A DNA stretch of 64,000 nt from Arcobacter sp. F155 (GTDB lineage: Bacteria; Campylobacterota; Campylobacteria; Campylobacterales; Arcobacteraceae). This document shows, one piece after another, positions 1-8,151 of this stretch (the stretch's first letter is position 1; every line of letters begins with the position of its first letter). The stretch is from NCBI RefSeq assembly GCF_004116455.1, contig NZ_PDJU01000002.1, positions 124,001-188,000 of the forward strand. The letters run 5' to 3'. A program made the translations under genes and the position numbers. The notes under the pieces are model-generated. The model worked only from the letters and a program-made list of their open reading frames with translations, had not been told where the DNA came from and did no database searches.

Positions 1-108
1 TCTTACTTCCATATACTCTGGAAGATATCTTCCAGCTTGTCTCATCATCCATACAGGAGTGTAAGGAGTCTCTTTTCTTAAACATGCATCTACAAAAATT
101 TTTGACAT
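1..108 (-). CDS. hemE: Uroporphyrinogen decarboxylase, N-terminal fragment (cut by window edge)
   Basis: The first 36 codons of a minus-strand gene run off the left edge. The reading begins [13 protein letters not shown] and contains [16 protein letters not shown], the N-terminal signature of uroporphyrinogen decarboxylase; the arginine and [10 protein letters not shown] segment lines the substrate pocket. The enzyme decarboxylates uroporphyrinogen III to coproporphyrinogen III in cytoplasmic haem synthesis. An AAAGG ribosome site lies just upstream of the ATG at 108. The gene starts 17 bases after the UPF0114 gene ends, so it is probably the last gene of the gyrA-asd transcript. The rest of the protein is outside the window. 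Confidence 0.93.
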   Translation of the reverse strand, partial: MSKIFVDACLRKETPYTPVWMMRQAGRYLPEYMEVR

Positions 109-125
109 CTATTAACCTTTAAAAT

Positions 126-650
126 CTATTTCTTTTCTTCTTTTTTACCAACTTTACCTAAGAAGTAAAGTCCTACTGATAATGCAGCAACAGCAAGTGC
201 GAAATAAAGCATTTCTAATGCACCATTATATTCTGTATGTAAAACTCTTTGGAAGAAGTTTACAACAAGAACCATTACTATTACTTTTGCTATTTTATCT
301 TTTAATTGATCTAGTGAAGTGATTGTTAATACTCTTTGTTCATCTTGCATCTCTTGAATATGCTTTATAGGAGATATGAAAAGTTCATAAATACCAAATG
401 AAAAGATTAACATAACAACAGCAATTAGATATAAATCAACTGCTCCAATAATACCACTTACTAAATCTTCGTGAAAGTTTTCAGGATGAGCATTAGTAAC
501 TATCGTATCAAATGCATATTTTGCTACAACAAAAATATCCATACTAGCGATTACAAATAGTACTACTGCTCCTAATAATCCAAAAAGTACAGCAAGAAGA
601 ACAAGATATCTTGACTTCCACATTGCACCTTCAAAGATTTTTTCCATCAT
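126..650 (-). CDS. UPF0114 (YqhA-like) membrane protein
   Basis: A 174-residue inner-membrane protein with about four predicted membrane spans (near residues 15-37, 68-90, 118-140 and 146-166) and a lysine-rich tail. The pattern, including LYLIAVVMLIFSFGIYELF followed by a short loop and LDQLKDKIAKVIVMVLV, matches the UPF0114/YqhA family. Its function is not established. The start ATG at 650 shares a base with the asd stop (TAATG), so translation is probably coupled to asd. I see no frameshift or truncation; length is normal for the family. Confidence 0.85.
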   Translation of the reverse strand: MMEKIFEGAMWKSRYLVLLAVLFGLLGAVVLFVIASMDIFVVAKYAFDTIVTNAHPENFHEDLVSGIIGAVDLYLIAVVMLIFSFGIYELFISPIKHIQEMQDEQRVLTITSLDQLKDKIAKVIVMVLVVNFFQRVLHTEYNGALEMLYFALAVAALSVGLYFLGKVGKKEEKK

Positions 651-1687
651 TAAGCTTCATTCTCCATTTCAACCCACTTAAGTCCGATTCTTACAGCATT
701 TGTTGCTGCTCCAACTCTTACTTGGTCTGCTACGTTAAAATAGTGTACTACATTTGGAGAATAAACATCTTTTCTAATTCTACCTACATAAGTAGTATCA
801 GTATCAGTTGAGATGATTGGCATTGGATATGCATTGTTTTCTAAATCATCAATAACTTCAACATTTTCAAATCTTTCTAATGACTCTCTTACTTCATTTA
901 CGTCTACGTCTACATCATTTTCAAATGTAACTGTGATAGACTCAGAGTGAGATCTTAATACTGGAACTCTAACACAAGTTGCAGCTACGGCAATCTCTTT
1001 GTGCATGATTTTTTGAGTTTCATTAATCATTTTCATCTCTTCTTTTGTAAATCCATTTGGTTGAGCTACGTCAATTTGTGGAATTACATTAAGAGCAATT
1101 TGGTGAGCAAATGCATCTTTTTGAGACTCATCTAATTTAAAGGCAAAGAAGTCTTGCATTTGTTTAACAAGCTCTTCCATACCAGTTTTACCAGCACCAG
1201 ATACTGCTTGGTAAGTTGATACATCAACTCTTTTGATTCCATATAATTCATCTAATGGCTTCAATGACATTACCATTTGAATAGTTGAACAATTTGGGTT
1301 TGCAATAATTCCTGTTTCTCTCCATTTTGCAATATCTTCTGGATTTACTTCTGGAACTACTAATGGAACATTTGGATCCATTCTAAAGTGGCTTGTATTA
1401 TCAATAACTACAGCACCCGCATCTACTGCAAATTTTGCAAATTTCTCAGATACACTTCCACCAGCACTAAAGAATGCAATATCTACTTCTTGCTCTTCAA
1501 AAACAGTATCAGTTAATTCTAAAACTGTATACTCTTTTCCTGCATATTCGATTTTGTCTCCAGCACTTCTAGCACTTGCTAGAGGAACTAAGTTATTGAT
1601 AGGGAAATCATACTCTTTTAAAACTCTAAATAGTTCTTCCCCAACGGCACCAGTAGCACCAACGACTGCTACATTAAATTTTCTCAT
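650..1687 (-). CDS. asd: Aspartate-semialdehyde dehydrogenase
   Basis: This 345-residue enzyme reduces aspartyl phosphate to aspartate semialdehyde with NADPH, the branch point to lysine, diaminopimelate, threonine and methionine. The NADP-binding motif VVGATGAVGEE is at residues 8-18. The catalytic cysteine is Cys133 in NPNCSTIQ and the active-site histidine is His247 in LRSHSES. GAGKTG near 164-169 is also typical. The length fits the bacterial family. The start codon overlaps the gyrA stop as TAATG, and the next gene overlaps in the same way. That places asd in the middle of a translationally coupled gyrA-asd-UPF0114-hemE group. Confidence 0.97.
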   Translation of the reverse strand: MRKFNVAVVGATGAVGEELFRVLKEYDFPINNLVPLASARSAGDKIEYAGKEYTVLELTDTVFEEQEVDIAFFSAGGSVSEKFAKFAVDAGAVVIDNTSHFRMDPNVPLVVPEVNPEDIAKWRETGIIANPNCSTIQMVMSLKPLDELYGIKRVDVSTYQAVSGAGKTGMEELVKQMQDFFAFKLDESQKDAFAHQIALNVIPQIDVAQPNGFTKEEMKMINETQKIMHKEIAVAATCVRVPVLRSHSESITVTFENDVDVDVNEVRESLERFENVEVIDDLENNAYPMPIISTDTDTTYVGRIRKDVYSPNVVHYFNVADQVRVGAATNAVRIGLKWVEMENEA

Positions 1688-4266
1688 TATTCATTTCCTT
1701 TTTCGTCATTGTTTATATCTAAACCATCGTTTTGGTTTTCACTTGTTTCTTCACTTTTATCTGTAAGATTGAACTCATTTAAATCAATACCATCCATAGT
1801 AGCGGCACTTTCAATATCTAGTTCTTCATCTTGTTCTTTTGGACATTTTGCAATAGATACAACTTTGTCTTTTGCATCTACATTTACAATGATTACACCA
1901 GAAGTATTTCTTCCCGCTTTTCTAATTGTTTGCATATCAACTCTAATCATCTTACCAATAGATGTTAATGCCATTAAGTCTTGTGTTTCATCTACAAGTA
2001 CAGCACCAATTACATTTCCAGTTTTTTGGTGAAGTTTCATAGAAATAACACCAGAACCTGCTCTATTTGTAAGTCTGTATTCATCTACAGTTGTTCTTTT
2101 TCCAATACCTTTTTCAGACACTGTTAATAACTCATGTTGGTCATCTTCAATAATCTCTGCATCAACTACAAAGTCAGTATCATGTTTAAACTTAATACCT
2201 CTTACCCCTCTTGTAGTTCTTCCTTGCTCTCTAGTTTTCTCAATATCAAATCTGATACATTGACCTAAGCTTGTGAAAATCATTAGGTTTTGAGTTTCAA
2301 CTGTTGTAATCTTAGCTGTTACAACTTCATCTGCATCATCAAGAACAATAGCTCTTACACCATTTGATCTAATATTACTGAAGTCTTTTAATGATGTTCT
2401 TTTTACAATACCATTTCTTGTAAAGAATGCTAATGATTTAGACTCATCGAAATCTGATGTTGGTAAAATAGCCATAATTTTTTCATCAGCTCTTAAGTTG
2501 ATTAAGTTAACTACTGCTTTACCTTTTGCAGATCTACTTCCTTCTGGAATTCTATATACTTTTAACCAGTATAATTGACCCATATTCGTAATGAACATTA
2601 AGGTATCATGGGTATTTGAAACGAAGAACTTCTCAATGAAGTCATCTTCATGAGTGGTTACGGCTACTTTACCTTTTCCACCTCTTCTTTGTTTTTCATA
2701 AGATTTAATTGGAACTCTTTTTACATATCCATTATGAGTAATAGTAACTACCATTGGCTCATTTGGAATTAAATCTTCAATATCAATTTCGTCATATGAA
2801 TCTTCAATCTCAGTTCTTCTCTCTTCAGAGTATTTTTCTTTGATTTCTAATAATTCATCTCTGATAATTTCATTTAATTTATCTTCAGATTTTAAGATAG
2901 CTTCTAACTCTGCAATAAGAGTTAATAACTCTTGGTACTCAGCTTCTAGCTTATCTCTTTGAAGACCTGTTAATCTTCCAAGTCTCATATCTAAGATTGC
3001 TTGTGATTGAATTGGGCTTAATCCAAATCTATTTTGTAAGCTCTCTTTTGCTTCAGCATCAGTTGCACTAGCTCTAATAATTTTAACTACTTCATCAATA
3101 TTGTCTAATGCAATTTTTAGACCTTCTAAGATATGTGCTCTTGCTTTTGCTTTTTCTAAATCAAAAATTGTTCTTCTGATAATTACAGTTTTTCTATGAG
3201 ATAAGAATACATTTAATAACTCTGGTAAATTAAATACTTTTGGTTCTTTGTTATGTACAGCTAAAAGAATAATACCAAATGTAGTTTCCATAGGAGTTGA
3301 CTTGTAAAGGTTGTTTAATACAATTTCACTCATTGCATCTTTTTTAAGCTCAATTACAACTCTAATACCTTCTCTATCTGACTCATCTCTAACTTCAGAA
3401 ATACCTTCAATATGCTTATCTTTTGCAAGTGTTGCAATTTGCTCAATAAGTCTCGATTTGTTTACTTGGTATGGAAGTTCATCTAAAACGATTACTTCTT
3501 TTTTACCCTTAGTTTCAATATGGTGTTTTGCTCTAATCTTTACTCTTCCACGTCCAGTATTATATGCATCAATAATACCTCTTCTTCCAAAGATTGTACC
3601 ACCAGTTGGGAAATCTGGACCTTGAATAAATTGCATTAACTCATCTGCAGTAGCTTCTGGATTATCGATTACGTGAAGAATAGCCTCTAATAACTCATCT
3701 AAGTTATGAGGTGGAATCTTTGTTGCCATACCAACAGCAATACCTTCTGAACCATTTAATAAAAGAGTTGGAACTCTTGTTGGTAATACATCTGGTTCTC
3801 TCATAGTATCATCATAGTTAGGAACAAAGTTAACTGTATCTTTATCAATATCTTTTAAGATATCTTCAGAAACTTTAGTCATTCTAGCTTCCGTATACCT
3901 CATAGCTGCTGCATTATCACCATCAATAGAACCGAAGTTACCTTGCCCATCAACTAATGGTGCTCTCATTGAAAAATCTTGTGCCATTCTTACTAATGCA
4001 TCATAAACAGAGCTATCTCCATGTGGGTGGTACTTACCGATTACGTCCCCAACAATCCTTGCTGATTTTTTATATGGGCTTCTTGAGCTCATATTTAAAT
4101 CATGCATTGCGTAAAGGATTCTTCTGTGAACTGGTTTTAAACCATCCTTTGCATCAGGTAGTGCTCTACCAATAATAACACTCATAGAGTAATCTAAATA
4201 AGAACTCTTAATACTATCTTCTATATTAATATCGATTATGTCTTGATTTTCAAAAAGGTTTTCCAT
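1687..4266 (-). CDS. gyrA: DNA gyrase subunit A
   Basis: An 859-residue GyrA. The catalytic tyrosine that attacks DNA is Tyr124 in RYTEARMT. The quinolone-determining region reads [12 protein letters not shown], so the residues matching E. coli Ser83 and Asp87 are Ser85 and Asp89, the usual sensitive states. The GyrA-box QRRGGKG of the C-terminal wrapping domain is present, which marks it as gyrase and not topoisomerase IV. The C-terminal domain ends in an acidic, low-complexity tail. It is the first gene of a minus-strand group with asd, preceded by about 70 bases carrying a palindrome and a likely promoter. Confidence 0.98.
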   Translation of the reverse strand: MENLFENQDIIDINIEDSIKSSYLDYSMSVIIGRALPDAKDGLKPVHRRILYAMHDLNMSSRSPYKKSARIVGDVIGKYHPHGDSSVYDALVRMAQDFSMRAPLVDGQGNFGSIDGDNAAAMRYTEARMTKVSEDILKDIDKDTVNFVPNYDDTMREPDVLPTRVPTLLLNGSEGIAVGMATKIPPHNLDELLEAILHVIDNPEATADELMQFIQGPDFPTGGTIFGRRGIIDAYNTGRGRVKIRAKHHIETKGKKEVIVLDELPYQVNKSRLIEQIATLAKDKHIEGISEVRDESDREGIRVVIELKKDAMSEIVLNNLYKSTPMETTFGIILLAVHNKEPKVFNLPELLNVFLSHRKTVIIRRTIFDLEKAKARAHILEGLKIALDNIDEVVKIIRASATDAEAKESLQNRFGLSPIQSQAILDMRLGRLTGLQRDKLEAEYQELLTLIAELEAILKSEDKLNEIIRDELLEIKEKYSEERRTEIEDSYDEIDIEDLIPNEPMVVTITHNGYVKRVPIKSYEKQRRGGKGKVAVTTHEDDFIEKFFVSNTHDTLMFITNMGQLYWLKVYRIPEGSRSAKGKAVVNLINLRADEKIMAILPTSDFDESKSLAFFTRNGIVKRTSLKDFSNIRSNGVRAIVLDDADEVVTAKITTVETQNLMIFTSLGQCIRFDIEKTREQGRTTRGVRGIKFKHDTDFVVDAEIIEDDQHELLTVSEKGIGKRTTVDEYRLTNRAGSGVISMKLHQKTGNVIGAVLVDETQDLMALTSIGKMIRVDMQTIRKAGRNTSGVIIVNVDAKDKVVSIAKCPKEQDEELDIESAATMDGIDLNEFNLTDKSEETSENQNDGLDINNDEKGNE

Positions 4267-4289
4267 TAATAAATGCCTTTGTTCTAAAA

Positions 4290-4308
4290 TTTAGATATTT
4301 TATCTAAA
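4290..4308 (-). promoter_or_regulatory. Palindrome overlapping likely gyrA promoter
   Basis: An 8-base inverted repeat with a 3-base centre lies 24 bases upstream of the gyrA ATG; the core on the minus strand is TTAGATAAAATATCTAA. The centre provides TAAAAT, a plausible -10 element. The symmetry fits a repressor site on the promoter or a short hairpin in the leader. This is a sequence observation only; no regulator is known to me for this site. Confidence 0.35.
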
Positions 4309-4336
4309 AAAGGCTTAGTTTTCGGTAGTTTTAAGC

Positions 4337-4375
4337 AAAAAAAAAGGATGAAAGTCAAAAACTCCCATCCTTTTT
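4337..4375 (-). terminator. Intrinsic terminator after the DUF465 gene
   Basis: The inverted repeat AAAAAGGATG (4341-4350) and CATCCTTTTT (4366-4375) forms a 10-bp stem. On the minus strand it is followed by a run of nine T. It lies about 30 bases after the DUF465 stop and before the gyrA promoter, so it separates the two transcripts. The plus strand also ends in a short T run. Confidence 0.8.
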
Positions 4376-4405
4376 GTAAAATAATCTATAAAATTATAGA
4401 TTGTT

Positions 4406-4615
4406 CTATTTTTTATAATTTACGATGATATTATAAACTTCATCTTTTAGTTGTAATTTCTCTTTTTTCTTCTTTTCAACTTCGAATTGATCAGCATGAT
4501 TTTTTTCCATTTCTTGGATTTCTTCATCTAATGCATTATGTTTTTCAAACACTTTTGCGAAATGTGCATCTTTTTGTTTTAATTCAGTTATCTCTTCTCT
4601 ATATTCATGAAACAT
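4406..4615 (-). CDS. DUF465 (YdcH-like) small coiled-coil protein
   Basis: A 69-residue, highly charged helical protein starting MFHEYREEITELK, with a long Lys/Glu-rich segment and LKDEVYNII near the end. This is the DUF465/YdcH pattern, a small cytoplasmic family of unknown function common in Proteobacteria and Campylobacterota. An upstream in-frame TTG two codons earlier is possible. The ATG at 4615 is preferred because AAGGA sits seven bases before it and family members begin MFHEYR. It has its own promoter and terminator, so it is probably a single-gene unit. Confidence 0.85.
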   Translation of the reverse strand: MFHEYREEITELKQKDAHFAKVFEKHNALDEEIQEMEKNHADQFEVEKKKKEKLQLKDEVYNIIVNYKK

Positions 4616-4644
4616 TGTCAATCCTTATATTGGTTTATTAAATA

Positions 4645-4650
4645 ATTATA
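4645..4650 (-). promoter_or_regulatory. -10 box upstream of the DUF465 gene
   Basis: A consensus TATAAT on the minus strand is preceded by TGA, giving an extended -10 (TGATATAAT). It lies 30 bases upstream of the ATG at 4615. No clear -35 is visible, which is common in this phylum. Confidence 0.5.
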
Positions 4651-4678
4651 TCACCCCAGGACTTAATTGTATTTAAAT

Positions 4679-5860
4679 CTAAGTTCTATAGTCAGCATTA
4701 ATTTCAACATATTTATAACCTAAGTCACAACCATATGCTGTAAATTTACCCTCACCTATTCCAATATCACATAAAACCTTATATTCACAGTTTTTAAGTA
4801 CTTCTGCTGCTTTTGCTTCACATACTTCATCAAAAAGGATAACTCCCTTTTCAAAAACTTTTACATCGTTATATGAAATAGTTAGTTTTGTTTCATCACA
4901 CTCTATTTGACTTGCACCAATAGTTGAAGCTATTCTTCCAAAATTTGGGTCTTCCCCAAAAAGTGCAGTCTTTACAAGTAATGAGTTAGATAAAGCTTTT
5001 GCTGCAGTTTCTGCCTCTTCATCACTTCTTGCACCTACTACCTCAAAGGCAACAGCTTTTTTAGCACCTTCACCATCTGCTACCATTAACATAGCCATAT
5101 CATGCATCACAAGTTTTAAAACCTCTTTAAAAGCCTCTTTGTTATATGCATTTGATTTTTTATTAGCTAATAAAAGAACTGTATCATTTGTAGATGTATC
5201 ACCATCTACAGAAATTGCATTAAATGAAGTATGTGAGGCTTCATTTAAAAGCTCTTTCATATCTTCTTTAGGAATAGCTGCATCAGTACAGATAAAACAA
5301 AGCATTGTTGCTAGGTTTGGATTTATCATCCCTGCACCCTTTGCAACTGCTCCTATTTTAAATGAGTTCTCTTCATCAATTTTTACTTCATACATACAAG
5401 TTTTTGGATAGGCATCAGTTGTCATAATAGCTTCTGATAGATTTTGCCCACTTTTTGAACTTAAATCAAAAGAGTTAGCTCCAACAATAATCTTCTCTTT
5501 TGGAAGAGGATTTCCTATAACTCCAGTTGAACTCATAATTGGATTTACAATATTATGATTTATAGAAGAGAAAATTTCATTTATATCATCAATTCCTCTT
5601 TGTCCTGTCATAGCATTTGCATTTTTTGAATTTATAAGTACAAAATTTGACTGGAAACCTTTTTCATACATTTGATAATGTTTAAGTGGAGCAGCTTGAA
5701 ATCTATTTTTAGTAAAAACTGCTTCTATTTCACAAAGTGTATCTGAATAAATAAATCCTAAATCTTTGTTTCCATTTGGTTTTAATCCTGCATGAATACC
5801 ATCACAGTAAAAACCATCAATCTGGTCTATGAAACCTTTTATTGGTAGAATTGTAAACAT
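4679..5860 (-). CDS. argJ: Bifunctional glutamate N-acetyltransferase / N-acetylglutamate-forming ArgJ
   Basis: A 393-residue ArgJ. It transfers acetyl from N-acetylornithine to glutamate and may also use acetyl-CoA, in arginine synthesis in the cytoplasm. The self-cleavage motif KGAGMINPNLATML is present. Thr185 in ATML is the expected nucleophile that becomes the new N-terminus of the beta chain. NSKNANAMTG near residues 78-86 and the C-terminal DPNFGR are also family features. AGAGGA precedes the ATG at 5860, inside the end of the channel gene, so it is probably cotranscribed with rpmB and the channel gene. Confidence 0.95.
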   Translation of the reverse strand: MFTILPIKGFIDQIDGFYCDGIHAGLKPNGNKDLGFIYSDTLCEIEAVFTKNRFQAAPLKHYQMYEKGFQSNFVLINSKNANAMTGQRGIDDINEIFSSINHNIVNPIMSSTGVIGNPLPKEKIIVGANSFDLSSKSGQNLSEAIMTTDAYPKTCMYEVKIDEENSFKIGAVAKGAGMINPNLATMLCFICTDAAIPKEDMKELLNEASHTSFNAISVDGDTSTNDTVLLLANKKSNAYNKEAFKEVLKLVMHDMAMLMVADGEGAKKAVAFEVVGARSDEEAETAAKALSNSLLVKTALFGEDPNFGRIASTIGASQIECDETKLTISYNDVKVFEKGVILFDEVCEAKAAEVLKNCEYKVLCDIGIGEGKFTAYGCDLGYKYVEINADYRT

Positions 5861-5861
5861 T

Positions 5862-6989
5862 TTATAAATCCTCTGGTTTTTCTTCTAAAGAGATAATTCT
5901 TTTTGCTTTAGAGATTGCTTTTTGATTTCCAACTAAAAGTAGTTTTGATTCTCCTGTTATTATAGTAGAACCTTTTGGCATTTGGATAAATCTTCCTTTT
6001 TTCTCTGTAATTCCAATAACAGATACTTTGATTTTATCCCTTAACCTTAAATCTTTAATCTCTCTATTAATTACCCATGAGTTTTCATTTACATAAGCTT
6101 CTTCCATATCAATAGGAGTATCTCTTTTATATAAAAACTCTTCAAGTACATTTTCCATCTCTGGTCTAATAGCCATAGCTGAAACTCTTTTTGCCATAAG
6201 AGAAGGAGTTGCAACAACTTTATCAGCCCCAAGTTTTTTAAGCCTGATTTTCTCATTTTGCGTTTCTGCATTTGAAATGATTAAGAAAGGACTTCTACCT
6301 AACTCTTTTTCATATAATCTAACAGATGCAATAAGAGTAATATTGTTTGAGATATTCTTTGATAATGAAATAACTCCCTTAGCTGAACTTAGGTGTGATT
6401 TTAAGAAAGCATCCTCTTTATAAGGCTCTTCTTTTACAAAATATGGGTAGTTACACTCTTTTGCAATCTCTTCTAAATCATCACTTGGATCTACTACAAC
6501 AAATGGAATATGGTTTTCATTAAACTGCTTTGCTAATTGAGCAGTATACTCATTATGATAAAAAATCACAAAATGTCTTCTAAGTCTTGCTATCTTGTAA
6601 AGCATTCTTCTTTCCTTTAATAATTCTCTCAAAGTACCATTTGTTATTACATCAATTACAATACCCACAGCAAAAATTAAACTTGCGAAACCTGCAAGCA
6701 TTAGACATACTGTAAATACAATTGTAACATTTTTGAAATTTGCTTCGTTTAATGCACCAAAACCTGTGTTAGTTAAAGTATAAGCTGATTGAAAAATGGC
6801 ATGCATAATTGAATAATCTTCAAGATATACATAACCCATAGTTCCTATCATTAAAACAACTTGAATTAAGATTAAAGGAAGTCTTATTGGTTTTAGTTTT
6901 GAGTAGATTAATGGATTTAAATCATATTCTGGTTTAGCTGAACGTATCTCCCAGCCAAGAGCTTTTTTTATTCGTTTAAAAATGCTCAT
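5862..6989 (-). CDS. Two-TM potassium-channel-like protein with RCK domains
   Basis: A 375-residue protein with a membrane helix at about 36-56, a pore segment at 62-80, a second helix at about 88-115, then a cytoplasmic RCK-N/TrkA-N domain from about 138 and a TrkA-C domain at about 290-375. The architecture is that of a 2-TM K+ channel or Trk/Kch-like protein. The filter reads TNTGFG (73-78), not the usual TVGYG, and no Asp follows. The first strand of the Rossmann domain reads FVIFYHNEYT (140-149) and lacks the GxGxxG turn that binds nucleotide. Ion selectivity and ligand gating are therefore uncertain. It sits between rpmB and argJ, and its start codon lies in a hairpin. Confidence 0.75.
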   Translation of the reverse strand: MSIFKRIKKALGWEIRSAKPEYDLNPLIYSKLKPIRLPLILIQVVLMIGTMGYVYLEDYSIMHAIFQSAYTLTNTGFGALNEANFKNVTIVFTVCLMLAGFASLIFAVGIVIDVITNGTLRELLKERRMLYKIARLRRHFVIFYHNEYTAQLAKQFNENHIPFVVVDPSDDLEEIAKECNYPYFVKEEPYKEDAFLKSHLSSAKGVISLSKNISNNITLIASVRLYEKELGRSPFLIISNAETQNEKIRLKKLGADKVVATPSLMAKRVSAMAIRPEMENVLEEFLYKRDTPIDMEEAYVNENSWVINREIKDLRLRDKIKVSVIGITEKKGRFIQMPKGSTIITGESKLLLVGNQKAISKAKRIISLEEKPEDL

Positions 6990-7018
6990 GAAAGCACTTT
7001 ACATGTGCTTTCTATGAG
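6985..7018 (-). promoter_or_regulatory. Hairpin joining the rpmB stop and the channel-gene start
   Basis: GAAAGCAC (6990-6997) pairs with GTGCTTTC (7005-7012). The stem extends by CTCAT (6985-6989) against ATGAG (7014-7018) with one bulged base. The total is 13 bp with a 7-base loop. It contains the rpmB stop codon and the channel-gene ATG. No T run follows, so it does not look like a terminator. Occlusion of the downstream start and coupling to rpmB translation is the simplest reading. Confidence 0.55.
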
Positions 7019-7200
7019 TTCTTTTTAAGAGTTCTTAACTCTTTTGCAGAGATTTTGATTTTTCTAGTAGTACCATCTTCTAAAGTAACTCTAACAGTTC
7101 TTAAGTTTGGTAAAAATCTTCTTTTTGTTTTGTTATTTGCGTGACTTACGTTGTTTCCAACCATAGGTCCTTTTCCTGATACAGCGCATCTTCTTGACAT
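7012..7200 (-). CDS. rpmB: 50S ribosomal protein L28
   Basis: A 62-residue basic protein starting [20 protein letters not shown], followed by [11 protein letters not shown] and ending in KELRTLKK. This is the full-length bacterial L28 pattern; it sits in the large ribosomal subunit. AAGGAAAG lies three bases before the ATG at 7200 and a TATAAT box lies 40 bases upstream. It is the first gene of rpmB-channel-argJ. Only one cysteine is seen near the start, so it looks like the zinc-independent form. Confidence 0.97.
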   Translation of the reverse strand: MSRRCAVSGKGPMVGNNVSHANNKTKRRFLPNLRTVRVTLEDGTTRKIKISAKELRTLKKNS

Positions 7201-7239
7201 TTTCTTTCCTTAATTTTTTTTAGTGAAAAATATTCGCGT

Positions 7240-7245
7240 ATTATA
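7240..7245 (-). promoter_or_regulatory. -10 box of the rpmB promoter
   Basis: Consensus TATAAT on the minus strand (context GGATATAATACG), 40 bases upstream of the rpmB ATG with a strong ribosome site between. It is the most likely start of the rpmB-channel-argJ transcript. Confidence 0.6.
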
Positions 7246-7305
7246 TCCTTTTGTTCTTAAGTTTGGTTTAAACAAGACCTTAATCTTTAACTTTTTCTAA
7301 AGCTA

Positions 7306-7317
7306 TATAATTATAAT
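7306..7317 (+). promoter_or_regulatory. Two abutting -10 boxes before the ligase gene
   Basis: TATAAT occurs twice back to back (7306-7311 and 7312-7317), about 30 bases before the plus-strand ATG at 7348. AAAGG lies at 7337-7341. This is a plausible promoter for the DNA ligase gene, divergent from rpmB. Confidence 0.5.
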
Positions 7318-7347
7318 ATTTTTTATTATTTGATTTAAAGGTTTATC

Positions 7348-8151
7348 ATGAACAAAATATTTTTGATACTAATACTAAATAGTTTTATTTTTGCTCTTGA
7401 CATACAAAAGGCCAAAAACTATAAGCAACATCATACCATAAAAAACTGGGTTATGAGTGAAAAACTAGATGGAATAAGAGCTTATTGGAATACAAAGGAA
7501 CTTCTTACAAGAAAAGGAAATAAGATTTATGCTCCAAAATGGTTTATAAAAACTCTACCTAATTTTGAACTTGATGGTGAACTATGGACAAAAAGAGATG
7601 ACTTTGAAAATATTCAAAGTATAGTAATGGATAAAAACCCCTCAAAGAAATGGAAAGAGATAACATACAATATTTTTGAAGTGCCAAATCAAAAAGGAGA
7701 TTTCCTTTCAAGATTAGAGTTAGTACAAAAATATATAAAAAAAGAGAAATTACAACATATTAAAGTAATAGAACAAATTAAAATAAAAGACAAAGCCCAT
7801 TTAGAAAAGTATAAGAATGAGATAATAAATAAAAAAGGTGAAGGTGTAATAGTAAAAAATCCTAACTTAGAGTATTTTCAAGGAAGAAATTCAAATATAC
7901 TAAAAGTAAAAAAGTTTTCTGATATGGAAGGAGAAGTTATAGGTATAAATATGTCTCAAAAAACAGGTGTACTGAAAAGTTTAAAAGTAAAACTTGAAAA
8001 TGGAATAACTTTTAATCTAGGGACTGGTTTTACAAAAAAGCAAAGAGAAAAATCTTTTAAAATAGGAACAATAGTTAGTTTTAAATATTATGGATTTACT
8101 AAAAATGGCAAACCGAAGTTTGCTTCATTTTTAAGAGTAAGAGAAGATTAA
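7348..8151 (+). CDS. ligE: LigE-type ATP-dependent DNA ligase with signal peptide
   Basis: A 267-residue minimal ATP-dependent DNA ligase. An N-terminal hydrophobic segment (about 1-16) ending in FALD looks like a signal peptide. Motif I is EKLDGIR, with Lys39 the residue that is adenylated. LDGELW is motif III, GEGVIVKNP motif IV and LKVKKF motif V. A short OB-fold domain follows and there is no extra DNA-binding domain, as in Lig E. These enzymes are thought to act in the periplasm, possibly on DNA taken up in transformation; that role is family knowledge. It is the lone plus-strand gene here. Its stop codon abuts the stop of the convergent glycosyltransferase. Confidence 0.9.
   Translation: MNKIFLILILNSFIFALDIQKAKNYKQHHTIKNWVMSEKLDGIRAYWNTKELLTRKGNKIYAPKWFIKTLPNFELDGELWTKRDDFENIQSIVMDKNPSKKWKEITYNIFEVPNQKGDFLSRLELVQKYIKKEKLQHIKVIEQIKIKDKAHLEKYKNEIINKKGEGVIVKNPNLEYFQGRNSNILKVKKFSDMEGEVIGINMSQKTGVLKSLKVKLENGITFNLGTGFTKKQREKSFKIGTIVSFKYYGFTKNGKPKFASFLRVRED

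Noticed and set aside
3957-4175. Plus-strand open frames within gyrA and other housekeeping genes
   Set aside because: They are opposite-strand shadows of well-identified genes with no start signals or recognisable protein features.
6985-7018. rpmB hairpin as a terminator
   Set aside because: No T run follows the stem and the next gene starts inside it with no separate promoter visible.
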